Shown piece by piece: positions 1 through 6,667 of a stretch of DNA of 64,000 nucleotides (the first letter of the stretch is position 1; every line of letters begins with the position of its first letter). The stretch is from contig NZ_CP049919.1 in the NCBI RefSeq assembly GCF_015624425.1, positions 1,178,001-1,242,000 on the forward strand, read 5' to 3'. Origin of the DNA: Roseateles sp. DAIF2. GTDB lineage: Bacteria > Pseudomonadota > Gammaproteobacteria > Burkholderiales > Burkholderiaceae_C. Under the pieces are notes generated by a model that was not told the DNA's origin, searched no databases, and saw nothing but the letters and a program-made list of their open reading frames with translations. Made by a program: the position numbers and the translations under genes.

Positions 1-99
1 CGCCTGGCCGGCGACGAGATCGGCTTCGAGGCGCCGACGGTGGAGGCCGCGGTGCGCATGATCAACAGCCTGTCGGCGATGTCCTCGATGCTGCGCTGA
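1..99 (+). CDS. C-terminal end of an unidentified protein (partial)
   Basis: The window opens inside a reading frame that ends at the TGA at 97-99, so only the last 32 residues are visible. The tail is mildly amphipathic and ends MINSLSAMSSMLR. I see no motif that identifies a family. It is treated as real because it is open from base 1, has the codon bias of the neighbouring genes, and is followed at normal spacing by the next plus-strand gene. The function is unknown. Confidence 0.5.
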   Translation, partial: RLAGDEIGFEAPTVEAAVRMINSLSAMSSMLR

Positions 100-190
100 C
101 CCCTCCGAAGAGGGAAGCGGGTGCCGCGCCGGCCCGGCCGGCACCGGCTTCTGCTACAAGAGCGGCGGTCCCTGTCCGGAATCGCCGCCG

Positions 191-709
191 ATGACATCCC
201 GCCGCCACCTCAACGCCGCTCCCGCCTACTTCGCCGTGCCGCGCGTGCTGTGCCTGCTGCTGGCGGCGCTGGCCTTCTATGCCGGGCTGCAGCAGGCCGC
301 GATCCTGCGCGAGGCGCTGCGCCCCGACTCGGCCTACCGCGACGCCGCCGGCGAGCTGCTGGAGGTGATCAAGCATGTCGACGGCGATGAACACCAGGTC
401 CAGCATTTCGCCGAGCTGAGGTTCCGCTACCGCGTCGACGGCGCCGAGCTGCAGGGCAATCAGTTCTCGCCGCTGTGCTCGCCCTGCCTGCCCGCCGAGG
501 TGCTGCGCGTGCTGGGCCGCCGGCCCTCGCAGCTGGAGCCGGGCATGGCGTTGACGGTGCATGTGCTGCGCCAGGACCCGGCGGTCGCCTATCTGGCCCT
601 GCCCGAGGCGGCGGCGCTGCGCCGCCAATGGCTGGAAACCGGCCTGCTGCTGCTGGTGGCGCCGGCCTTTTGCCTGTGGCTGGCCTGGAGTTTTCGCAGC
701 GGCGATTGA
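191..709 (+). CDS. DUF3592-like membrane protein
   Basis: A 172-residue protein with a hydrophobic segment near residues 17-38 and a second near residues 150-167. These flank an extracytoplasmic domain of about 110 residues rich in beta-type sequence. The layout of two membrane spans around a small soluble domain, with a central 'F.Y.VDG..LQG' stretch, resembles the DUF3592 family, whose function is unknown. The domain holds two close cysteines (CSPCLP, about residues 96-101) that could form a disulfide or bind metal. No clear operon partner is visible. The family assignment is from pattern resemblance only. Confidence 0.6.
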   Translation: MTSRRHLNAAPAYFAVPRVLCLLLAALAFYAGLQQAAILREALRPDSAYRDAAGELLEVIKHVDGDEHQVQHFAELRFRYRVDGAELQGNQFSPLCSPCLPAEVLRVLGRRPSQLEPGMALTVHVLRQDPAVAYLALPEAAALRRQWLETGLLLLVAPAFCLWLAWSFRSGD

Positions 710-790
710 GTGCGGACTTCTCCGCGGAGGGTAACGGTGCCAGCAGATCCGGCCCCGCCAGTTGCCCCGCGACGCGAGCACCGCAGGGCA

Positions 791-818
791 GTCTTGTCGG
801 CCGGGAGGCCGGCAAGAC
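791..818. terminator. Intergenic hairpin between convergent genes
   Basis: Arms at 791-802 and 807-818 form a 12-bp stem (one G-T wobble) around a GGGA loop. It lies between the convergent ends of the DUF3592-like gene and the DUF1501 gene. There is no U-tract, so it may be a bidirectional stop or an mRNA-stabilising hairpin. The rest of the 182-base gap shows nothing else. Confidence 0.4.
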
Positions 819-891
819 CCCCGCATCGGAGCTCGGCGGCTGGCGGGGCCGGGTCTGCACAGCGAAGGGCTTGGCCGAACATAGACTCAAG

Positions 892-2163
892 CTAAATCAG
901 CCCGAGATCGCGGGCCGCCACGCCGGGAAAGATGCGCGCCAGCGCCGCGTCCGACAGGCCGAACTGGCGCCGCCACAGCCCGCCCAGCAGCGAGCGGTAG
1001 TCGGTCAGCACCGGATAGTCGCGGCCCTGGTTCAGGCTGGCGGCCGTCAGCGCGATCTGCTCGCCGGCCACGCCGCCGTGTGCGTTGGCGGCCAGGCCGC
1101 CGCCCAGCAGCCAGTAGGTGCTGCCATGGCCATGGTCGGTGCCGCGATTGCCGTTCTCGCGGAAGGTGCGGCCGAACTCGCTGATCACCAGCACCGTGGT
1201 GTGGCGCCAGGCCTCGGGGCCCAGCTCGTCGGCAAAGGCCGCCAGGCCGCGCCCCAGCTCCTCCAGCCGCGTGGCCAGCGCGCCGCTGGCGCCGCCCTGG
1301 CCGACATGGGTGTCCCAGCCGCCGACATCGACGAAGCCCAGCTGCACCCGCGCGCTCATCAGCCGCGCAATGCGCCGCGCCTCCAGCTCGAAGCCCTTGG
1401 CGCTCAGCAGCGGGGCGCGGCTGGCCGGTTCGCCGCCGGCCATGTTCACCGCGCCGCGGCGCGCGGGGTCGAGTTCGCGCGCCAGCTCCTCGCGCAGCGC
1501 GAAACCCTCCTGCACCCGCGCCTGCAGCAAGGCATCGCCCTGATACATGGCGAGCAGCGCGGCGCGCATCCGCGCATCGGGCGCCGGCCGCGGGCCCTCG
1601 CGCAGCGCGGTGTTGGCGATCGGTGCGGCGCCGCGGAAGGCCAGCGGCAGCTGATCGGTGAAGGCCATCGCGCGGCGCGCACCCAGCTCGGCCGCGAGGC
1701 GATTCATGAAGCCGCTGCCATAGTCGCGCGAGCCGGCCAGGGGCTGGCCCAGCTCGATGCTGTCCTGGGTCTCGAAATGGCTGCGGCTGAGATCCTCGCT
1801 GCCGGCGAAGGGGATGAACAGGGCCTGGCCGGCCTGCAGCAGCGGGTGCACCGAGTCGCGCAGCGCCGGATGCAGGCCCCAGTCGCTGTTGCCCGGCAGC
1901 GGCAGGGCGCTATCGCCGCCGGAACCGGGCCGTGCGATCGCGATGCGTGGGCGCTGCTCGTAGTAGAAGTCGCTGGCGATCGGCACCAGCAGGTTCGCCG
2001 CGTCATAGGCGCCGCGCAGGAACACCAGCAGGAAGCGCGCGTCGCGCTCCTCGGGCGCGGCGAACAGCGCGCTGCCCTGCGGCAGCAGCAGGCCGCCGGC
2101 GCAGAGCTGCAGCCAGCGCCGGCGCGCCGCGGAGATCGGTGTCGAGGCCTTGCTGATCATCAT
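892..2163 (-). CDS. DUF1501 family exported protein
   Basis: A 423-residue member of the DUF1501 (sulfatase-like fold) family. The N-terminus has ARRRWLQLCAGG followed by a hydrophobic stretch, a twin-arginine-like export signal. Family landmarks follow: LVFLRGAYDAANLLVP (about 50-65), GGWDTH in the middle and SEFGRTFRENGNRGTDHGHG near the C-terminus. The ATG at 2163 was chosen because it overlaps the stop of the DUF1800 gene (ATGA), the usual coupling of this pair; another ATG follows immediately. DUF1501/DUF1800 pairs are widespread in bacteria and their role is not established; both are exported. Co-translation here suggests they act together. Confidence 0.88.
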   Translation of the reverse strand: MMISKASTPISAARRRWLQLCAGGLLLPQGSALFAAPEERDARFLLVFLRGAYDAANLLVPIASDFYYEQRPRIAIARPGSGGDSALPLPGNSDWGLHPALRDSVHPLLQAGQALFIPFAGSEDLSRSHFETQDSIELGQPLAGSRDYGSGFMNRLAAELGARRAMAFTDQLPLAFRGAAPIANTALREGPRPAPDARMRAALLAMYQGDALLQARVQEGFALREELARELDPARRGAVNMAGGEPASRAPLLSAKGFELEARRIARLMSARVQLGFVDVGGWDTHVGQGGASGALATRLEELGRGLAAFADELGPEAWRHTTVLVISEFGRTFRENGNRGTDHGHGSTYWLLGGGLAANAHGGVAGEQIALTAASLNQGRDYPVLTDYRSLLGGLWRRQFGLSDAALARIFPGVAARDLGLI

Positions 2164-3719
2164 CGGTACATGAACTCCGGCGAGCTGAGCAGCAGGGTAT
2201 CGCGCTCCAGCGGGCTGGCCGCCCGGGCCAGCGCGGCGCACGTCGGCTCGCCCAGCGGCGGCCGCGGCGCGCGGGCCAGCAGCGGCCGCGGCGCCGCGCC
2301 GGCCGCTGCATTGAACAGCGCGGCCGGCCCGGCGGCCAGGTTGCGCGCCAGCTCGAAGCGGGTGCTCAGCTGGCCGGCGCTGTTCCAGGCCGAGGCGCTC
2401 GGCGCATAGCCGTCCGGCGTGGCCCGGTCGTACAGGCCCTGGCCCAGGCGGCGCAGCCAGGACTGCAGCGGCTGGCTGTTGCTGATGACGGGTGCGGCCT
2501 CCGAGCCGTAGGCGGCGCGCAGGCCGGACAGCAGGTAATGCTGCGGGTCCTTGAACTTGCGCGGCTCGGCGGCGGCGAATTCGGGCGCCAGCAGCAGCAC
2601 GCGCAAGCTCGCGCCGATGTCGCCGCGGCCGCGCTCGAAGGCGCGCGCCATTTGCTCGACCAGGGCCGGCGGCGGCTCGTCGGCCAGCAGGTAGACCGCC
2701 AGCTTGCGCGCGATGAAGCGCGCGGTCGAGGGGTGGCCGGCCAGCAGGTCCAGCACCTCGTCCAGCTCGGCGGCGCCGCGGCCCTTGATCGTGCGTCCCA
2801 GCAGCTGCTTGTCGCCGAAGTCGTGGCGCGCCGGGTTGAACTCGAAGAAGCCCTGGCGCAGGTACTGCGCCTCCTGGCCGGGCTTGAGCCGCGGGCGTTC
2901 GTGGTCAAAGCGGGTGCCGAAGCCGGTCAGCACGCGCGCCAGCTCCTGCACGTCGCGCTGCGTGTAGCCGCCATCGACGCCCAGGGTGTGCAGCTCCAGC
3001 AGCTCGCGCGCGTAGTTCTCGTTGGGCTTGCCGACGCTGTTCTGGTCGTTGTCCAGGTAGCGCAGCATGGCCGGGTGCCGCGCCACCGCGCCCAGCAGCG
3101 CGCGGAAGGAGCCCAGCGCCTGCGGGCGCAGCGCGGCGTCCTCGTAGTCGGCCAGCAGCGCGCGCAGCTCGCGCTTGTACTGGTGCACATTGAAATGGTT
3201 GAACCAGAACCAGGCCAGCTGCTCCTGCAGCTGCTGCTCGCTGTAGAGCTGGCGCAGCAGCTGGCGATGCGCGGCCTCGCGGGCCAGGCGGTTCAGCAGC
3301 TCCTGGTAGGCCTGGCGGGCGGCCTTGCGGCCCTCCTCATCGGGCGCCTTGTCCTGCTCGCGGCGCAGCTGCTCGACCTGGCTCATCTGTTCGGCCAGGC
3401 CTTGGCGCGTGATGCTCAGCGCATCGATCTGGGCCTGCGCCGCGGCCTGCGGCAGCGGTAGGCGAGGCTCGGCGCGCAGCTGGCGTTCGACATAGGCGCC
3501 CCAGCCCAGCTCGCGCGCCTGGTCCAGTTGGGCCTGGGTGGCGCCCCAGCCGATGCGGTTGACCGCGCGGTACAGGCCCTCGGGCTCGCGGAAGGCTGGC
3601 GGTGTTGTCTGTTGCGTGGCGCAGGCGCCGAACAGCGACAGCGGCAGCAGCGCACACAGCGCCCGGCGCGTGGGGGAGGGCAGCGAGGCGGCGGCGATGG
3701 CGGCGACTGCATCTGGCAT
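2160..3719 (-). CDS. DUF1800 domain lipoprotein
   Basis: A 519-residue DUF1800 protein. From the ATG at 3719 the N-terminus is a lipoprotein signal (basic residues, LLPLSLFGAC lipobox at about residues 23-33), so the mature protein is probably membrane-anchored. Typical DUF1800 features are visible: the opening 'NRIGWGAT..QL', 'WFWFNHFNV', 'GKPNENYARELLELHTLGVDGGY' and 'EFNPARHDFGDKQLLG'. An upstream in-frame ATG at 3755 would put 12 extra residues before the signal peptide and is less likely. It is the first gene of a two-gene unit with the DUF1501 gene. The biochemical role is unknown. Confidence 0.88.
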   Translation of the reverse strand: MPDAVAAIAAASLPSPTRRALCALLPLSLFGACATQQTTPPAFREPEGLYRAVNRIGWGATQAQLDQARELGWGAYVERQLRAEPRLPLPQAAAQAQIDALSITRQGLAEQMSQVEQLRREQDKAPDEEGRKAARQAYQELLNRLAREAAHRQLLRQLYSEQQLQEQLAWFWFNHFNVHQYKRELRALLADYEDAALRPQALGSFRALLGAVARHPAMLRYLDNDQNSVGKPNENYARELLELHTLGVDGGYTQRDVQELARVLTGFGTRFDHERPRLKPGQEAQYLRQGFFEFNPARHDFGDKQLLGRTIKGRGAAELDEVLDLLAGHPSTARFIARKLAVYLLADEPPPALVEQMARAFERGRGDIGASLRVLLLAPEFAAAEPRKFKDPQHYLLSGLRAAYGSEAAPVISNSQPLQSWLRRLGQGLYDRATPDGYAPSASAWNSAGQLSTRFELARNLAAGPAALFNAAAGAAPRPLLARAPRPPLGEPTCAALARAASPLERDTLLLSSPEFMYR

Positions 3720-3812
3720 CCGGCCAGCATGCCAAGCGGGCCCGCGGCTGTCCACGGGCTTTGCGTTTGTTCACAGGCGGGAGGGCCAGGTGTTGCTGGC
3801 TCCGGTGGCTCG

Positions 3813-4411
3813 TCAGCCCTTGGTGGCGCCACGCGTCGCGACCGGCGCGGGCAGCTCCTTCGCGGCCAGGGTGCGCAGCTGGGTCACCAGCTGGTTGTGC
3901 GCGTCCAGGAAGGCCGCGGCGATCACCTTGCCCTCGTTGGTATTGCTCCAGCCCAGGCCGCCGAGGCCGCCGCCGGCGCCGAGCGCGAAGCCGCCGACGC
4001 CCAGGTCGGTGGTGCGCGCTGCGCCGGTGGCCGAGGACAGCTGCTCGGTGGTCTCGTTGTCGGTCAGCAGCAGCACGACCTGGGCCTCCTTCAGCTTGAC
4101 CTGCTCGGCCGCGCCGGCGAATTTGTTCAGCCCCGGGATCATCGCGACCAGCCCGCCCAGCTGGCGGCCGGCATCCTGCTCGGAGAACACCAGGCTGGGC
4201 ATCACGCTGTACTGCGCGACGATGCCTCGGCCCTTCTTGACATTGCCCTCGCCGTCGCTGCGCAGCACGCCGGCCTCCTTCAGCTCCTGCTCGCGCACCG
4301 TGGCCTTCAGGCCGGCGTTGCGGTCGACGATGCGGAAGCAGCCGCTCTGCTGCATCAGCACGCGCACCAGGGGCAGCGGCGATTCCGGCAGGCCGCCGCG
4401 GCCGATGCCAT
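3813..4411 (-). pseudogene. CsgG-like lipoprotein gene, 3' fragment
   Basis: The frame encodes the C-terminal two thirds of a CsgG/curli-assembly-type protein. It runs from HGIGRGGLPESPLPLVRVLM through QQSGCFRIVDRNAGL, a 'GKGQ'-like segment (KKGRGIVAQYSVMPSLVFSE) and a Gly-rich stretch, to VIAAAFLDAHNQLV. These are hallmarks of outer-membrane lipoprotein pore/assembly proteins. The fragment lacks its signal peptide and start: the frame can be extended to 4511 only by reading inserted DNA. The missing N-terminal part lies at 4675-4901 on the same strand, so both pieces are one gene interrupted at 4412-4674. No RBS or promoter is evident for the fragment alone. Confidence 0.8.
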
Positions 4412-4442
4412 GGGCCTGCTGACGCCACGGCAATAGGCCGCG
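4412..4442. repeat. Left terminal inverted repeat, 31 bp
   Basis: It begins GGGCCTGCTGACGCCACGG and is the exact reverse complement of 4644-4674. The last base also starts the inner 21-bp inverted repeat. Confidence 0.9.
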
Positions 4443-4539
4443 AAGACCCGACACAGGGGCCAATCTAGGCGCAGCGCGCCGCCCGCACTCGCGTGCGGGC
4501 CAGCGTTGCAACGACGAGTGGCCCCTGTGTCGGGTCTTC
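4442..4539. repeat. Inner stem-loop 1 of the element
   Basis: Perfect 21-bp arms at 4442-4462 (GAAGACCCGACACAGGGGCC plus A) and 4519-4539. The loop region holds a second perfect hairpin, 8-bp arms at 4481-4488 and 4493-4500 with a TCGC loop, and the palindrome GTTGCAAC near 4505. Confidence 0.9.
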
Positions 4540-4547
4540 CCGAAGGG

Positions 4548-4644
4548 TTGCCCTCAAGAAGGTCGCATGCGTTGTTGCAAGTCCTCGCCGGGTATCGAAC
4601 CCGGCTGCGGCTTGCGCCTAACCTGCGGCCTTCCTGAGGGCAAC
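4548..4644. repeat. Inner stem-loop 2 with a tRNA T-arm-like tip
   Basis: Arms at 4548-4563 and 4629-4644 pair with a single mismatch (GTTGCCCTCAAGAAGG against its partner). Inside lies a nested hairpin: 5-bp arms GCAAG/CTTGC at 4577-4581 and 4611-4615, then 7-bp arms at 4587-4593 and 4599-4605. Read on the minus strand the tip is GCCGGGTTCGATACCCGGC, which looks like a tRNA T-arm. No acceptor or anticodon arm accompanies it, so it is not called as a tRNA. Confidence 0.8.
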
Positions 4645-4674
4645 GCGGCCTATTGCCGTGGCGTCAGCAGGCCC
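4644..4674. repeat. Right terminal inverted repeat, 31 bp
   Basis: Exact reverse complement of 4412-4442. On the minus strand it supplies the in-frame residues LLTPRQ and a TAG stop that truncate the upstream half of the CsgG-like gene. Confidence 0.9.
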
Positions 4675-4901
4675 TGGCCGCCCTGGTTCTCCTGCAGCGC
4701 GACGACGGCGATCGGCGCCTCGCATTTCTGCAGCTCGCGTGCATGGTTGCTGGCGCCCTGCGGCCCGGCCGAGCCGGAGACGACGGAGCCGCCCTGGCCC
4801 AGCTCCACGCCCTGCTTGCCGCAGGCACTCAGGCCCAGCGCGAGCAGCAGAAGCAGGGGGGACAGAGAGGCGCGAAGACGAGGCGGGCGGGCGATGGACA
4901 T
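4650..4901 (-). pseudogene. CsgG-like lipoprotein gene, 5' fragment
   Basis: From the ATG at 4901 the frame encodes a lipoprotein signal peptide (LLLLLALGLSAC) followed by ELQKCEAPIAVVALQENQGGQG, the start of the CsgG-type domain. It then runs into the inserted element and stops at 4650 after LLTPRQ. The native sequence ends at 4675; the remainder of the protein is encoded at 3813-4411. The restored protein would be about 276 residues, a normal size for the family. As it stands the product would be an 83-residue truncated lipoprotein. The ORF can be extended to 5006, but those residues precede the signal peptide. Confidence 0.8.
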
Positions 4902-5045
4902 GATGATGATGTGGCGGTCTGGTCTGTGAGGACGTGAGGAGGGGGGGCGGGGGCCGATGTCGGCCAGCGCGCATTGTCCCCAGACCGCGGCGGCGGGGCA
5001 TCCCACGGAGGTGGGGATGCGCCGCGCCGGTTTGCTTCTGCTTAC

Positions 5046-5079
5046 AAACAGCCGGCCGGGTGAGACCGGCCGGTGTTTG
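5046..5079 (-). terminator. Terminator after the serine protease gene
   Basis: 8-bp arms CCGGCCGG at 5052-5059 and 5066-5073 are extended by AAACA/TGTTT pairing on the flanks. It lies 10 bases beyond the protease stop and ends on the minus strand in TGTTTG. Confidence 0.75.
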
Positions 5080-5088
5080 GCGCCTTAC

Positions 5089-6339
5089 TTACTGGCAGCT
5101 GCCCTGGCGGCTCCAGACATTGGTGTAGATGTCCGGCCGGGCACCCTGGGACCACCAGATCGCCTGATAGCGGGCGCCGGCATAGGCCACCTGGGCGCCG
5201 GTGTTGTACAGCGTCGCCGCGCTCCAGGCCGGCAGGCCGGCACAGCCGCCGCCATCGCCGCCGACATTCACCAGCTGCGAGCTGCTGTGGCTCTGGTTGG
5301 CGGTGTCGGTGACCGTCAGGGTCACGGTGTAGCTGCCCGGCTGCGCATAGGCATGGCTGGGCGAAGCCTGGGTCGAGCTGGCGCCGTCGCCGAAGTTCCA
5401 GGCCCAACGCTGGACGCCGCGGTCGTCGCTGGAGGCATCGGCGAAGGCGACGTTCAGGCCGTTCACCGTGGCGCTGAAGCGCGCCACCGGCGGTTGGTCG
5501 CCGGGGTTGCCGTCGTCCGGCCGCACGCCGGTCTTCTGCGCGATCCAGTCCAGATAGCTGCTGGTGCGGGTGAAGACGGTGGCGCCCTGGCAGGACTGGC
5601 CCCAGCTGACGGTGCCGATGCTGTAGTGGCGCCCGTTCAGCGCCGCGGCGTAGGGGCCGCCGCTGTCGCCGTTGCAGGCCGAGCGGCCGCCGGCGCCGCC
5701 GCCGCAGACCGCCGAGGCCGGCAGGTTGAAGCGCAGCTCGCTGCTGCAGCTGGCATTGCTGATCACCGGCAGGTCGACCTCGCGCAGCACATCGCTGGGG
5801 CTGCCCTGGTTGCGCGTCAGGCCCCAGCCGGAGACGGTGACATAGCGGCCCACCGCGGCGATCTGGTTCTCGACCGCGACGCTGGGCAGCTTGGCCGGCT
5901 GCACGCCGGCGGCCGCGGGCGTGGCCAGGCGCAGCACGGCGATGTCCCAGCCGGAGCGGATGCCCTGGGCGCCGCGCCAGTTCTCGTGGCGGATGATTTG
6001 GCTGACGCGGTGGTTCTGGCCGTCGCGCCGGCTGATGCTGTGCGCGCCGACCTGGACGGTCAGGGTGCTGGTGCTGGCGCTGTCCAGGCAATGCGCGGCG
6101 GTCAGCACCCAGTCGGGGCTGATCAGGGTGCCGCCGCAGACCTGGCGGCCGCTGGACAGCAGGGCCACCTGGTAGGGGCGCGAGTTGGGCTGGGTTTCGG
6201 TGCCGCCGACGATTTGCGGCTGGATCAGGTCGCCGGGGCGCTGTTGCAGCTGCTGCGCCGGGGCGGCGCCGCTCAGCAGGATCAGGCCGAGCAGGTAGGC
6301 GGTCTTGTGAACCGCGGCGGTGGGAAGTCTCGTAGACAT
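5089..6339 (-). CDS. Secreted trypsin-like serine protease with PKD and chitin-binding domains
   Basis: A 416-residue exported protein. The signal peptide occupies about residues 1-29 (ends GAAPAQQ). A short propeptide precedes the activation site IVGGTE (about 43), and the S1 (chymotrypsin-fold) domain shows the triad His in LTAAHC, Asp in WDIAVLRLA and Ser in GDSGGP, so it should be active. A PKD domain follows (about 275-355, WNFGDGASS then YTVTLTVTD). The C-terminal 50 residues (WSAATLYNTGAQVAYAGARY, then WWSQGARPD) match CBM5/12 chitin/cellulose-binding modules. The ATG at 6339 has a GAGAG ribosome site and gives the best signal peptide; ATGs at 6360 and 6474 are alternatives. The likely role is extracellular proteolysis on polysaccharide-associated substrates. 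Confidence 0.9.
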   Translation of the reverse strand: MSTRLPTAAVHKTAYLLGLILLSGAAPAQQLQQRPGDLIQPQIVGGTETQPNSRPYQVALLSSGRQVCGGTLISPDWVLTAAHCLDSASTSTLTVQVGAHSISRRDGQNHRVSQIIRHENWRGAQGIRSGWDIAVLRLATPAAAGVQPAKLPSVAVENQIAAVGRYVTVSGWGLTRNQGSPSDVLREVDLPVISNASCSSELRFNLPASAVCGGGAGGRSACNGDSGGPYAAALNGRHYSIGTVSWGQSCQGATVFTRTSSYLDWIAQKTGVRPDDGNPGDQPPVARFSATVNGLNVAFADASSDDRGVQRWAWNFGDGASSTQASPSHAYAQPGSYTVTLTVTDTANQSHSSSQLVNVGGDGGGCAGLPAWSAATLYNTGAQVAYAGARYQAIWWSQGARPDIYTNVWSRQGSCQ

Positions 6340-6667
6340 GGTTGACGGTCTCTCTTTCATGCGTGGGTACTGCATTGATGAAGAAACAAGGACGCCAGCC
6401 GTGAACGCGACAACCCGGCCCGAGCCCGCGCTGCCTTTTGGGTAAGCGCGGGTCGCGAACCGGCCCACCTCCACGGCGAAGGCGCGGGCTCATGCCATGC
6501 AGACGCCTTGTGGGCGCCGGGGAGGCTTGTTGCAGGCGGCGCGATCGTCGCGCATTTGTGGGCGATATGCGCACAGGGTTGGCCCTGTACGCGTTTACCC
6601 CTGAGCCGATCGGGCCCTGTGGCAAGACCTGGCCCCGGGAGGGGCCGGCCGTTTCAGGCGCGGAGCT
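6340..6667. other. 328-base intergenic region with hairpins
   Basis: No gene is supported here. It holds the protease upstream region and the tail of the oxidoreductase transcript. Visible stem-loops: CCCGCGCT/AGCGCGGG at 6425-6432 and 6445-6452, ACAGGG/CCCTGT at 6573-6588, and GGCCCC/GGGGCC at 6631-6646. The last lies about 20 bases past the oxidoreductase stop and may help terminate it. No T-tract and no clear promoter were found. Confidence 0.4.

Larger units (their letters stand above)
4412..4674. mobile_element. 263-bp hairpin-rich MITE-like insertion
   Basis: A 263-bp segment bounded by 31-bp perfect terminal inverted repeats interrupts a CsgG-like gene. It contains no protein-coding capacity of note. 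Inside the terminal repeats are two further large stem-loops (4442-4539 and 4548-4644), each with a smaller internal hairpin, so nearly the whole element can fold. Joining the gene halves while keeping one 5-nt copy of the terminal GGGCC/GGCCC restores a single frame (CAG GGC CAT), which supports insertion into a previously intact gene. No transposase is present, so it would have to be mobilised in trans. I do not recognise it as a named family. Confidence 0.7.

Noticed and set aside
475..2409. Long plus-strand open frame over the DUF1501 gene
   Set aside because: Composition is random high-GC Ala/Arg/Gly, with no family resemblance; it is the antisense shadow of the DUF1501 gene.
4539..4610. 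Possible tRNA gene in the hairpin element
   Set aside because: Only a T-arm-like hairpin is present; no acceptor pairing, D-arm or anticodon arm could be drawn.
4442..4644. Integron attC-like site
   Set aside because: GCCTAAC (4616-4622) matches one core half, but no partnering GTTRRRY at the right spacing was found, and the arms are perfect rather than with bulged bases.
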